From NCBI GenBank assembly GCA_964629505.1, contig CAZVQR010000005.1:1-20982 (forward strand): DNA of 20,982 nucleotides, written 5' to 3'. This stretch comes from 2-02-FULL-44-35 sp964629505 (GTDB lineage: Bacteria > Patescibacteriota > Minisyncoccia > Phycocordibacterales > DSPV01). Positions 1 through 6,336 of the stretch are shown here, one piece after another. How positions within the stretch are numbered: position 1 is the first letter of the stretch; every line of letters starts with the position of its first letter. A program made the translations under genes and the position numbers. Below the pieces are notes generated by a model. That model was not told where the DNA came from. It worked only from the letters and a program-made list of their open reading frames with translations, and did not search any database.

Positions 1-1079
1 AGAGGTGTTGCATAGCGCACGCCATAGAGCTCATTAATGGCAAGGATTTTTCCTTGCCTGTTCATCTCGTCAAGTACCGCGTTGCTGACCGGGACCTTGT
101 CGGTTTCTCCCGACCGTAGATTGCGGGTCATAAACGGCGAGATGTAAACGAAGCGCGGGTCGAGTTTTCTCAATTCCACCATGATCGTCGACTTTCCGAC
201 TCCCGACGGGCCAAGTAGCAGAAGGAATTTCTGATTTAAAACTCCACGTGCCGTATTAAGCGTCGCTTTCATTGAGACAACGGAGTGGACAATTTTGTCG
301 CGCCATTCTGGATCTCTGGGCTCGTAAGGATACAGAATGCCGCGTGATGAGTTCACGAAGACTCCCGCATTCTCCAAGTTAAGAAGTTCTCGCAAGTGTC
401 CAGTTGTACCTCCTTGGGCACCGTAACCTGCAAAGAGGATCGGCATGTTATTCGGAATAATTTCCCTGACGAATGCCAAATTCTCGTCGGTAGTTGAGGC
501 GATTACCGGAATAAGATTACACGCCTTGTTCCAACGGCTCACCATTGTTTCGAGTATGTACACCCAGAGTTTGCGGTTGCCAACAACAAGTATGTCTTGA
601 ACGATGGGCGCACCAGGATTGCTTGTTTTTACCGTTACGATGGCAGCTTTATCAGGCAGGTTTTCGAATGGTGCCAGCACTTCATTTCCGAGGTACGGGT
701 TTACTACAACGCCGTCTGCTTCAAGCTCTCCGAATATGTTCCGGAGGTACACTTCCATCGTATTTTCCACCTCCCCGATTTTGGCATCTACAAAAACAGG
801 TAGAGATGGATAGCGACGATGGATGTAGGTGATGGTTTCTTTGAGGAGCTGGTGGCCATGCGGATAGAGGTCGAAGAACGCTTTTTGCGCCTTGAAGGCG
901 CAAACATGCGTATTCGTCAGGTCCGCGATTTCTTGAAGAAATCTTAAGATCTGTTCTTCTCTAGAACCGAGACCGTCCGTGATTTCCCGCGGTAGCTTGG
1001 TGTAGTCAGGATCAAGACCGCAACACACTAAGCTATTGTGGAGGCTGATCGTTTCCCGAAGCATCTGTAGTGTCTTCAT
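1..1079 (-). CDS. pyrF-gmk: Orotidine 5'-phosphate decarboxylase fused to guanylate-kinase-like domain (3' end outside window)
   Basis: The minus-strand frame is open from the ATG at 1079 to the window edge (359 codons), so the C-terminus is missing. Residues 1-275 match OMP decarboxylase, the last step of UMP synthesis: CGLDP at 20-24, AFKAQKAFFD at 61-70, VDAKIGEVENT at 97-107 and the phosphate loop VNSSRGILYP at 242-251, typical of the bacterial/mycobacterial-type PyrF. The last catalytic Asp of the usual DxKxxD motif is Glu (E103). From about 281 a guanylate kinase begins: P-loop GPSGVGKST at 290-298, GMP-site-like TRNLRSGE at 318-325, and NELYGVRYATP at 349-359. There is no stop or restart between the two halves. 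An AAGGAG Shine-Dalgarno lies about 6 nt upstream, inside the preceding RibA-like gene, with which it overlaps by 47 bp. Family calls are strong; whether both domains are active is inference. Confidence 0.85.
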   Translation of the reverse strand, partial: MKTLQMLRETISLHNSLVCCGLDPDYTKLPREITDGLGSREEQILRFLQEIADLTNTHVCAFKAQKAFFDLYPHGHQLLKETITYIHRRYPSLPVFVDAKIGEVENTMEVYLRNIFGELEADGVVVNPYLGNEVLAPFENLPDKAAIVTVKTSNPGAPIVQDILVVGNRKLWVYILETMVSRWNKACNLIPVIASTTDENLAFVREIIPNNMPILFAGYGAQGGTTGHLRELLNLENAGVFVNSSRGILYPYEPRDPEWRDKIVHSVVSMKATLNTARGVLNQKFLLLLGPSGVGKSTIMVELRKLDPRFVYISPFMTRNLRSGETDKVPVSNAVLDEMNRQGKILAINELYGVRYATP

Positions 1080-1878
1080 ACTGATCTCCTTCTTTTGGTT
1101 TGGGTACAAGGTCGATGTGACCGAGGTGTTCTTGTTTTGCTTGCAAATGGCTTCGTGTGAGGTCCGTTGCCGGAATGACGATTGGCGTATAGTCGGCGAC
1201 CGTGTACCCGTTTTCGATGAACGCACCTGCTTTGTGCGGATTGTTCGTAGCCAAGTTAATCTTGGTGGTTGTTGGGATTTCAAAGTATTTCAGAATACCA
1301 ACAACTCCGCTGTAGGTGCGAACATCGATTACACCGCTTGGTGCGATTACATTCGCCGCTTCGACGGTATCGAGTTTGAGCTTCGCTTGAAGCCACAGAG
1401 TTGCGAGCTTGAAGGGAAGACCTAAGCCACGGCCGTCCTGTCGAGGTATATTAACGAGGAGTCCTTCGCCTTTCTTGGCAACTGTTTTCATGGCAAGCAT
1501 CAACTGTTCTCGACACTCACAGGTACGATCTCCGAAAACCTGTCCGGTTTCGCATCCCGAATCCACTCTCATGAGGAGCAATTCAGGACTTTTGAAAACC
1601 GGCATCAAGTTCTCGCTAATTTCCCCATAAAAGAGAACTGAGTATTTTGTCCATGTGTCGTCGATGTTAAAGTCAAACTGATGAAACTCACCAAAGTCGG
1701 TAATAATGAAACCAACGCCTTGGCGGGTAACGATGAACCAGCGAGTAACTCCGCTCTCGATAACTCTCACTTGTTTGCCAAGCGGAATCATCGATTGTTT
1801 TGCTTGGTCGATGAGGTGTTGAACTTCATCGAGAGTTTTGCCGGTGCGGAGCGCAACGGCCTGTAGGTCAAGTTGCAT
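1033..1878 (-). CDS. Divergent GTP cyclohydrolase II (RibA-like)
   Basis: 281 residues. GTP cyclohydrolase II opens the GTP imidazole ring in the first step of riboflavin synthesis. Family marks: the zinc cysteines C109, C120 and C122 with the canonical C-x10-C-x-C spacing, RQDGRGLGL at 146-154 (usual RQEGRGIGL), DTVEA at 170-174, DVRTYSGVVGIL at 185-196 and TNNPHK at 211-216. Oddities: the usual HSEC before the first zinc Cys reads DSGC, and the Tyr normally found a few residues after RQEGRGIGL is not apparent (LATLWLQ here). About 85 extra N-terminal residues and a hydrophilic tail of about 40 residues bracket the core. It starts 3 bp after the zinc-ribbon gene and overlaps the PyrF-Gmk gene, so the three are one transcript. 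No ribB, ribD or ribE is visible, so a classical riboflavin role is uncertain. Function could be another GTP ring-opening reaction. Confidence 0.8.
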   Translation of the reverse strand: MQLDLQAVALRTGKTLDEVQHLIDQAKQSMIPLGKQVRVIESGVTRWFIVTRQGVGFIITDFGEFHQFDFNIDDTWTKYSVLFYGEISENLMPVFKSPELLLMRVDSGCETGQVFGDRTCECREQLMLAMKTVAKKGEGLLVNIPRQDGRGLGLPFKLATLWLQAKLKLDTVEAANVIAPSGVIDVRTYSGVVGILKYFEIPTTTKINLATNNPHKAGAFIENGYTVADYTPIVIPATDLTRSHLQAKQEHLGHIDLVPKPKEGDQYEDTTDASGNDQPPQ

Positions 1879-1881
1879 AAC

Positions 1882-2208
1882 TCACTCTCCTTTCGCGATT
1901 TTCTTGGTGTACTTTCCCTTCATAAGACGAAAGGCAAGTCTCTCGTCGGCGTGTCGCATCGGGGTGCCAATGACTGTTTTGCAGTTCGGGCAGAGTAGAT
2001 TTGGCATATCCTTTAGTTCTCTGACACTCGGATTCCGCTGAAGCTGTTCAAGTTCGGGTGGTGCGAATATACGGTTGAGATAGCAGCGCATTAGTTGCCC
2101 GATGCCATCCTTCTGGTATTTGAGTATCCACATGTCGCAAGCGACACAGTAGATATTGAGCATTCTGGCTATACCGCCACGGACTCGTCTGAACTTATCT
2201 TTTTTCAT
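1882..2208 (-). CDS. Small zinc-ribbon protein of unknown function
   Basis: 108 residues, basic at the N-terminus. Two Cys pairs are visible: C21-x2-C24 (YCVACD) and C73-x2-C76 (LCPNCK), about 50 residues apart, which together could form one zinc ribbon or knuckle. I do not recognise the family. It is the first gene of the operon with the RibA-like and PyrF-Gmk genes (3 bp gap to the RibA start). The ATG at 2208 has no Shine-Dalgarno but follows a TATAAT box by 6 nt, so it is probably translated from a leaderless mRNA. It could be a regulator or an RNA/DNA-binding accessory protein; that is only a guess from the zinc ribbon and its position. Confidence 0.7.
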   Translation of the reverse strand: MKKDKFRRVRGGIARMLNIYCVACDMWILKYQKDGIGQLMRCYLNRIFAPPELEQLQRNPSVRELKDMPNLLCPNCKTVIGTPMRHADERLAFRLMKGKYTKKIAKGE

Positions 2209-2214
2209 AGGTAT

Positions 2215-2255
2215 ATTATATCTGTATCGTTTGAATGTTAAAGAACCCCTTTAAC
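2215..2255 (-). promoter_or_regulatory. Leaderless promoter of the zinc-ribbon/ribA-like/pyrF-gmk operon with overlapping inverted repeat
   Basis: On the minus strand TTTAAC (2242-2237), a 16-nt spacer and TATAAT (2220-2215), then 6 nt to the ATG. The expected transcription start is at or next to the A of ATG. A perfect 7-bp inverted repeat GTTAAAG-N5-CTTTAAC (2237-2255) covers the -35 box and could be an operator or simply coincide with it. Confidence 0.55.
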
Positions 2256-2374
2256 TCTTTGCCCAAGTTATAATCTTACGTGCCATATGTCAACTTTCGA
2301 AATAGCAAGTGGTAAGGTGGAGCAAAAGTTCCTGTCCCACAAAACAAGTTTTAACGTCATTTATTTAGTCTCCA

Positions 2375-2839
2375 CTAAGACGACTTGACGCGGAGTTTGG
2401 TTTGCCGACCCTTATCTACTTTTGGCAAACGGATGGTGAGCAGGCCGTTTTTTTCGCTGGCTTCAGCTTCCTCCACTTCCACTTCTTGCGGTAACAGAAT
2501 AGTGCGGGAGAACGAGCCCCAATAAAGCTCTTTGAAAAAAAAGTTTTCCTCGGAGATTTCTTGCGAACCTTCCCGTAAACCCTTAATAGTAACCATGTCG
2601 CGAGTGATGGAAATATCCAAATCTTCGGCTTTGACGCCGGCCACCATTGCCCTAATAAAGATGTCGTCGGGTGTTTGATAAACATCCACCGCCAATTGAC
2701 CATCGCCGTTTTCTTCTTCCAGCCACTCGCTTAACTTTTCGTCAGTGGCGGCGACATTGACTTCGCGCTCTTCGCTTTCGGCGGGCACATTGACCGCGCC
2801 AGTCAGCCGTTCAAAAAAAGATCTTTTTTCTTTTGCCAT
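2375..2839 (-). CDS. Hsp20 / alpha-crystallin family small heat-shock protein
   Basis: 154 residues, the usual size for bacterial Hsp20 chaperones, which hold unfolding proteins in large cytoplasmic oligomers. The alpha-crystallin domain runs from about residue 45 (AVDVYQTPDDIFIRA) to the classic end motif ASEKNGLLTIRLPK near 127-140. The N-terminal 45 residues are acidic and variable (EESEEREV, EEENGDG), normal for the family. The C-terminal tail after the domain is short (VDKGRQTKLRVKSS) and I see no clear I-x-I/V motif. The gene lies 14 bp downstream of the PrsW-like gene with no Shine-Dalgarno, so it is probably cotranscribed with it. Pairing of a chaperone with a membrane protease fits a stress-response unit, by inference. 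Confidence 0.93.
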   Translation of the reverse strand: MAKEKRSFFERLTGAVNVPAESEEREVNVAATDEKLSEWLEEENGDGQLAVDVYQTPDDIFIRAMVAGVKAEDLDISITRDMVTIKGLREGSQEISEENFFFKELYWGSFSRTILLPQEVEVEEAEASEKNGLLTIRLPKVDKGRQTKLRVKSS

Positions 2840-2853
2840 GTTTTAAATAAAAA

Positions 2854-3546
2854 TTAGTAATATTTTTTCGCTAATAACTTCACTTTTTCAAAAACCACCA
2901 TCAGCACGGCGACCACCAACCAAACCGACAGAAAAACAAAGAAAGTGCCACCGTTGTAACTGCTTCTAATTATAAGCAAATTAAAAATAGCATGCAAGCC
3001 GATGGAGAGGATAACTCCGACCACGATAAATTCTTTTTTGATTTTGGCGCTTTGATAAAAGGCTAAAGCCATGGCGGCGCCGATGGCCGATGAAGAAATT
3101 ACATGAAGCAAGGTGGCGCCGATGAAGCGCAAATTGCCAGTTACCAGCGCGCTAATCGCGTCGCCGCCGGCAATCGGCGCTAGAATAAAAAGCGAATTTT
3201 CAATGGCCGAAAAACCAAGGGCGACGGTAATCATATAAATCAAAGCGTCAATCGGCTCATCCACTTCTTTGCGGCGCAAGACAATTATCCAAGCGACGAT
3301 AAACTTTGCCAATTCTTCCACAACCGCCCAAATGATAAAAACCAGCGCGCCACTGCCGAAATAATCGCTGGCGGCTTTTTCAAAAGGAATCACCAAAGGC
3401 ACCGCCAGCATACCGGCGAGAAAAGCGGTGAGAATTAAAACGCGCGGTTCGGGATGAAGGCGGTCTTCGCGCAGCCAAAACCACAGCCAAACCAAGGCGG
3501 GAATCATGCCGCCTGCCAACGCCAAAATTATATTTTCAAAAGTCAC
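2854..3546 (-). CDS. PrsW-family intramembrane metalloprotease
   Basis: 230 residues, almost entirely hydrophobic, with about seven to eight membrane segments. PrsW-family marks: AVVEELAKF near 74-82 (the EE-x2-K metal/catalytic motif), GFSAIENSLF near 111-120, LLHVISSSAIG and the late histidine in GLHAIFNL. In Bacillus, PrsW performs site-1 cleavage of the anti-sigma factor RsiW; related CPXX/PrsW proteins act on other membrane substrates. No sigma/anti-sigma pair is visible here, so the substrate is unknown. The start is a GTG at 3546: an extended -10 TGGTAAAAT (3561-3553) sits 6 nt upstream and there is no Shine-Dalgarno, implying a leaderless mRNA. Hsp20 follows 14 bp later. Confidence 0.88.
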   Translation of the reverse strand: MTFENIILALAGGMIPALVWLWFWLREDRLHPEPRVLILTAFLAGMLAVPLVIPFEKAASDYFGSGALVFIIWAVVEELAKFIVAWIIVLRRKEVDEPIDALIYMITVALGFSAIENSLFILAPIAGGDAISALVTGNLRFIGATLLHVISSSAIGAAMALAFYQSAKIKKEFIVVGVILSIGLHAIFNLLIIRSSYNGGTFFVFLSVWLVVAVLMVVFEKVKLLAKKYY

Positions 3547-3552
3547 AGTATA

Positions 3553-3561
3553 ATTTTACCA
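3553..3561 (-). promoter_or_regulatory. Extended -10 promoter for the prsW-like gene
   Basis: TGGTAAAAT on the minus strand, 6 nt before the GTG start. It is the same 9-mer as the extended -10 upstream of the pilin-like gene at 17907. No convincing -35 box is seen. Confidence 0.5.
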
Positions 3562-3577
3562 AATAAAAAACCCCGCG

Positions 3578-4765
3578 TCAGCTAATTTTTAAGTTGCCTT
3601 GGGCCGTAATTTTTTCGCCGTCTTTGTTTTTATTGGCTTTTAGACGCAACAGGCCGGCAAAAGCAATCATTAAAGCATTGTCAGTCGCTAGTTCCTGGGT
3701 GGAAATAAAAAGTTTTAATTCCGTTTCTTCCGCTACCAGTTTTTCAAAAGCCCGGCGGATATTTTTATTAGCCGAGACACCGCCGCCGATGATTAAAGTT
3801 TTGGCGCCGAATTGAACCAGCGCTCTTTTTGTTTTAGCCACTAACACTTCAGTGGCCGCGTCTTCAAATTCACGGGCGATATTTTTCTTATCGTCTTCAG
3901 TCAACTCGCCCAATTTTTTGACTAAATAGAGCACGGCAGTTTTCAAACCGGAAAAAGAAAAATTCAAATCGCCGCTGTTTAGCATCGGTCTAGGTAATTT
4001 ATAATCTTTTTTACTTACTTCGTAATTATTACTTCGTAATTCTTCTCTCGCCTTTTCTGAAAAGCGAGAAATCTCTGGACCGCCCGGATAGGGCAAACCG
4101 AGAATGCGCGCCACTTTATCAAACGCTTCGCCGACGGCATCGTCTTTGGTAACGCCGATAATTTCATAATCAAACCAATCTTTCATTAACACCAATTCGG
4201 TATGGCCACCGGAAATTAACAGGGCAATAGCGGGAAAGTCTAACTCTTGTAACTTATAACTTGTAACCTTTTGTTTAATTAAGGCCGCAACGATATGACC
4301 TTCTAGGTGATTGATAGGGATGATGGGAATATTCCAAACAGTGGAGAGCGCTTTGGCGAAATTAATGCCAACCCAAAGCGCCGGTTCCAAGCCGGGCCCT
4401 TCGGTTACGGCAATCGCGTCAATGGGCGGTTTCTCAATGGTTGGCACAAAGGCCAAAAATTGCTCCAGCAATTCCGGCTCTCTTTCTAAAATTTTTCTGA
4501 CTTTTCCTTCATCTTCATTAGAAATTAGAAATTGGGAATTAGGAATTAAAAAATTTGCTGTTTCTAAAATTTTTTTAAAAATTGGAAGCAAATTTTTTGC
4601 GTGTTCCCGTTTTGCCAGCATCGGAAAAACGCCGCCGTATTGGGCGTGGATTTTGGCTTGCGACAAAGTAATGTTGGCGAGAACTTTTTCCCCGTCAATT
4701 AGCGCCAAAGCGGTTTCGTCGCAACTGGTTTCAATTCCTAAAATAAGCGCGGATTTTTTCAGCAT
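3578..4765 (-). CDS. tsaD: tRNA N6-adenosine threonylcarbamoyltransferase TsaD
   Basis: 395 residues, longer than the usual 330-350. TsaD transfers the threonylcarbamoyl group onto A37 of ANN-decoding tRNAs in the cytoplasm. Visible ASKHA/Kae1 features: GIETSCDETALALI near 10-23, the iron-binding NHLEGH, the ATP-site ISGGHTEL, GPEISRFSEKA, PRPMLNSGDLNFSFSGLKT, GGGVSANKNIR and ATDNALMIAFAG near the end. The extra length comes from in-frame low-complexity stretches: NFLIPNSQFLISNEDE (DNA 4517-4550), KQKVTSYKLQEL (4241-4268) and RSNNYEVSKKDYK (about 4008-4042), all between conserved blocks and therefore probably in surface loops. A weak promoter (GATAAT at 4781-4776) lies 10 nt before the ATG. 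The partner genes tsaB, tsaC and tsaE are not in the window. Confidence 0.96.
   Translation of the reverse strand: MLKKSALILGIETSCDETALALIDGEKVLANITLSQAKIHAQYGGVFPMLAKREHAKNLLPIFKKILETANFLIPNSQFLISNEDEGKVRKILEREPELLEQFLAFVPTIEKPPIDAIAVTEGPGLEPALWVGINFAKALSTVWNIPIIPINHLEGHIVAALIKQKVTSYKLQELDFPAIALLISGGHTELVLMKDWFDYEIIGVTKDDAVGEAFDKVARILGLPYPGGPEISRFSEKAREELRSNNYEVSKKDYKLPRPMLNSGDLNFSFSGLKTAVLYLVKKLGELTEDDKKNIAREFEDAATEVLVAKTKRALVQFGAKTLIIGGGVSANKNIRRAFEKLVAEETELKLFISTQELATDNALMIAFAGLLRLKANKNKDGEKITAQGNLKIS
4011..4042. repeat. Palindromic repeat insertion in tsaD (3)
   Basis: Two tandem copies of a TTACTTCGTAAT unit, itself a palindrome (ATTAC-TTC-GTAAT), in frame, encoding NNYEVSK between the GPEIS and PRPML blocks. 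Confidence 0.6.
4241..4268. repeat. Low-complexity insertion in tsaD (2)
   Basis: A TTGTAACTTATAACTTGTAA repeat, in frame, encoding VTSYKLQ between two conserved TsaD blocks. Confidence 0.6.
4517..4550. repeat. AT-rich low-complexity insertion in tsaD (1)
   Basis: Near-tandem copies of an ATTAGAAATT / ATTGGGAATT unit inside the tsaD frame, coding for a loop (NSQFLIS) that has no counterpart in standard TsaD sequences. It keeps the reading frame. Confidence 0.6.
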
Positions 4766-4818
4766 TAGCTTTTAGATTATCTTATCCGCATGAGTTCAAC
4801 AAGCAGGTGCAAAATTTT

Positions 4819-4856
4819 GCAAAATAAAAGCCGTTGCGGTTGAATGCAGCGGCTTC
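4819..4856 (-). terminator. Rho-independent terminator of the 42-residue microprotein gene
   Basis: On the minus strand a stem AAGCCGCTGC / GCAACGGCTT (one mismatch, 8-nt loop, arms 4847-4856 and 4828-4837) followed by TTTTATTTT. It lies just before the tsaD promoter. Confidence 0.75.
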
Positions 4857-4866
4857 GGTGTTTTGT

Positions 4867-4891
4867 GGCGGCGACTATGCATGTCGCCGCC
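4867..4891 (-). repeat. Perfect 9-bp hairpin spanning the microprotein stop codon
   Basis: GGCGGCGAC-N7-GTCGCCGCC. The stop codon TAG falls within the hairpin (4877-4875), so the last sense codons and the stop form the loop and second arm. It may protect the 3' end or aid termination together with the hairpin at 4819-4856. Confidence 0.7.
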
Positions 4892-5003
4892 AAGCAATGG
4901 TGAGATAGAGGGCTATTAGCAACCCTCCGACGAGCAGTGTCAAGCCGATATCTTTGGGGTCCAGCTCGACCGCCCACCAAATGATTTTGGACGCGATTTC
5001 CAT
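4875..5003 (-). CDS. 42-residue single-pass membrane microprotein
   Basis: A small frame on the minus strand from ATG 5003 to TAG 4875: 42 residues. Residues 1-18 are amphipathic (MEIASKIIWWAVELDPKDIG), residues 19-37 form one hydrophobic segment (LTLLVGGLLIALYLTIAW), and the end is basic (RRHA), suggesting a cytoplasmic C-terminus. Support for reality: an AAAGG Shine-Dalgarno 5-6 nt before the ATG (unusual here, where many genes are leaderless), a promoter TTGACT-N16-TAACCT with extended -10 TGG at 5056-5083, and a hairpin terminator downstream. I do not recognise a family. The same DNA carries a longer minus frame (4777-4980) with no such signals, which I consider spurious. Confidence 0.7.
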   Translation of the reverse strand: MEIASKIIWWAVELDPKDIGLTLLVGGLLIALYLTIAWRRHA

Positions 5004-5055
5004 GAGTGCCTTTCTTTTTCTTCTTTTGTGCAGATTCACCCTCTGACCCAGAGAA

Positions 5056-5083
5056 AGGTTACCATATCTACGGGCAAAGTCAA
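5056..5083 (-). promoter_or_regulatory. Promoter of the 42-residue microprotein gene
   Basis: Minus strand TTGACT (5083-5078), 16-nt spacer, TAACCT (5061-5056), preceded by TGG (extended -10). It leaves a leader of about 45 nt containing the Shine-Dalgarno. Confidence 0.6.
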
Positions 5084-5123
5084 TGGTTTGGGTATAAAAG
5101 TTATCCCCAGAAGCTTAAACAGG

Positions 5124-5150
5124 ATAAAACTTATGTTGTATACTGATAAT
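5124..5150 (+). promoter_or_regulatory. Promoter of the 392-residue anchored protein gene
   Basis: TATACT at 5139-5144 and, overlapping it downstream, GATAAT at 5145-5150, which is 7 nt before the ATG at 5158. A weak -35 (TTAAAC/TAAACA, about 5115-5121) is 17-18 nt upstream of TATACT. There is no Shine-Dalgarno, so a leaderless or near-leaderless mRNA is likely. Confidence 0.45.
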
Positions 5151-5157
5151 CAATAAT

Positions 5158-6336
5158 ATGACTTTTCGTTCAAACAAGCGGCTCAAGGTATTTTTACTGG
5201 TTTTCGCCTTAGTGATAATTGCCGGCATCGTAGTAATACTTCTCTCGAATAATGGGAATTGGCGTGACATAACATCTCAGCAACTCACTGCGACAACTTT
5301 CAAGCTCGGTCAGCAAGTGAAAGTGTTGTCCGGCTATGCGACTTCTGTCGTTCTTTACCCGCTCGCCGCCGGTGAAACGCAAAAGGATGTTCTTTTTTGT
5401 AATTTAAAACCAGACGGTAAACCTGCCTACGAACCAAGCGCGTTCAAAGCCAACATGAATAAAAAAGCCCAGTGCCTCTCTGGGTATATGGAAGCAACTA
5501 AATTGCGGGAGCAGAGTGGGGTTATCCAAGGGAATCTTGGCACCGTAGAATCCATTTTAGCGGCGATTAATATGACAAAAAAAGAATTGGATGATAGCCC
5601 CAACTCCGATTTTAATCTCGTTGTCATCCCGTCCGGAACATTCTTGCCCGCGCCGATTCAATACGCGTCTGGCATTCAAATGAAGTGTGTGGTAAATGCG
5701 AGTGGCGGAAAATCACCGGAAGGAATTGGAACTCTTCAGAGTCTCAACGCTCCAACTTTCAAGCTTTCGACGCCAGAAAGCGTCGCTCGGTTCAAGGCGC
5801 TCGAAAAGAAAGTTGCGCTCATTCTTAAAAGAGTTCAGGCCATGAATGCCGATAGTAATCCGATAACCAAGGCGTTTACCCTTGCCCTCATCATAAAGGA
5901 TGCAATAGGTTTGAAAAGTGAAGCGGTATCTGCGGGCATACCGCTCTCGCCCGTGGCTGTTCAAAAGAATTACAGGTCAATTTTGGCATCCGGCCCTTTT
6001 GCTGTTGTAGGCATGAGCTTTTATCGTGACGAGGACGGCAAACGGTCCAGTAGTAACGACAGTGGTAGCTGTGAAGATACATCTGCGTTTGTGGGTTCTG
6101 TCGGAGTCGAAGTTGGGGGACAATCTTTTGGTTTCACTAATGTATGCCTGACCCCGGACGACTTAAATAAGATACCAGCCATGATCAACCAGAGTCAACA
6201 GAGCTTCTTTAAAATGAGAACGAGTCTAGGGTCACAACTTCAAGCAAATACCGCCGCGCTTAAGAAGTTGGAAGATAATAATTACAATTGTGGCGGCGCT
6301 AGTGCGTTGCTGGAGAAAGAGTCGCGCACAATCTAA
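5158..6336 (+). CDS. Membrane-anchored extracytoplasmic protein, unknown function
   Basis: 392 residues. The N-terminus is a basic stretch (RSNKRLK) followed by one hydrophobic segment at about 9-30 (VFLLVFALVIIAGIVVILL), with no lipobox and no clear signal-peptidase site, so it is probably a type II signal anchor with the rest outside. The exterior part has scattered cysteines (for example near 81, 102, 176, 299 and 323, 376) that could pair as disulfides, and a C-terminal helical stretch (NQSQQSFFKMRTSLGSQLQANTAALKKLE). I recognise no domain. It has its own promoter, and its stop codon overlaps the stop of the convergent HIT gene. A surface or envelope role is inference from topology alone. 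Confidence 0.75.
   Translation: MTFRSNKRLKVFLLVFALVIIAGIVVILLSNNGNWRDITSQQLTATTFKLGQQVKVLSGYATSVVLYPLAAGETQKDVLFCNLKPDGKPAYEPSAFKANMNKKAQCLSGYMEATKLREQSGVIQGNLGTVESILAAINMTKKELDDSPNSDFNLVVIPSGTFLPAPIQYASGIQMKCVVNASGGKSPEGIGTLQSLNAPTFKLSTPESVARFKALEKKVALILKRVQAMNADSNPITKAFTLALIIKDAIGLKSEAVSAGIPLSPVAVQKNYRSILASGPFAVVGMSFYRDEDGKRSSSNDSGSCEDTSAFVGSVGVEVGGQSFGFTNVCLTPDDLNKIPAMINQSQQSFFKMRTSLGSQLQANTAALKKLEDNNYNCGGASALLEKESRTI

Noticed and set aside
545..813. Overlapping plus-strand frames of 68-95 residues
   Set aside because: Antisense to the strongly recognisable PyrF domain.
1036..1425. 129-residue plus-strand frame opposite the RibA-like gene
   Set aside because: Antisense shadow of a gene with conserved motifs.
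4777..4980. 67-residue minus-strand frame
   Set aside because: Compositionally odd, no start signal, overlaps the better supported 42-residue frame, its terminator and the tsaD promoter.
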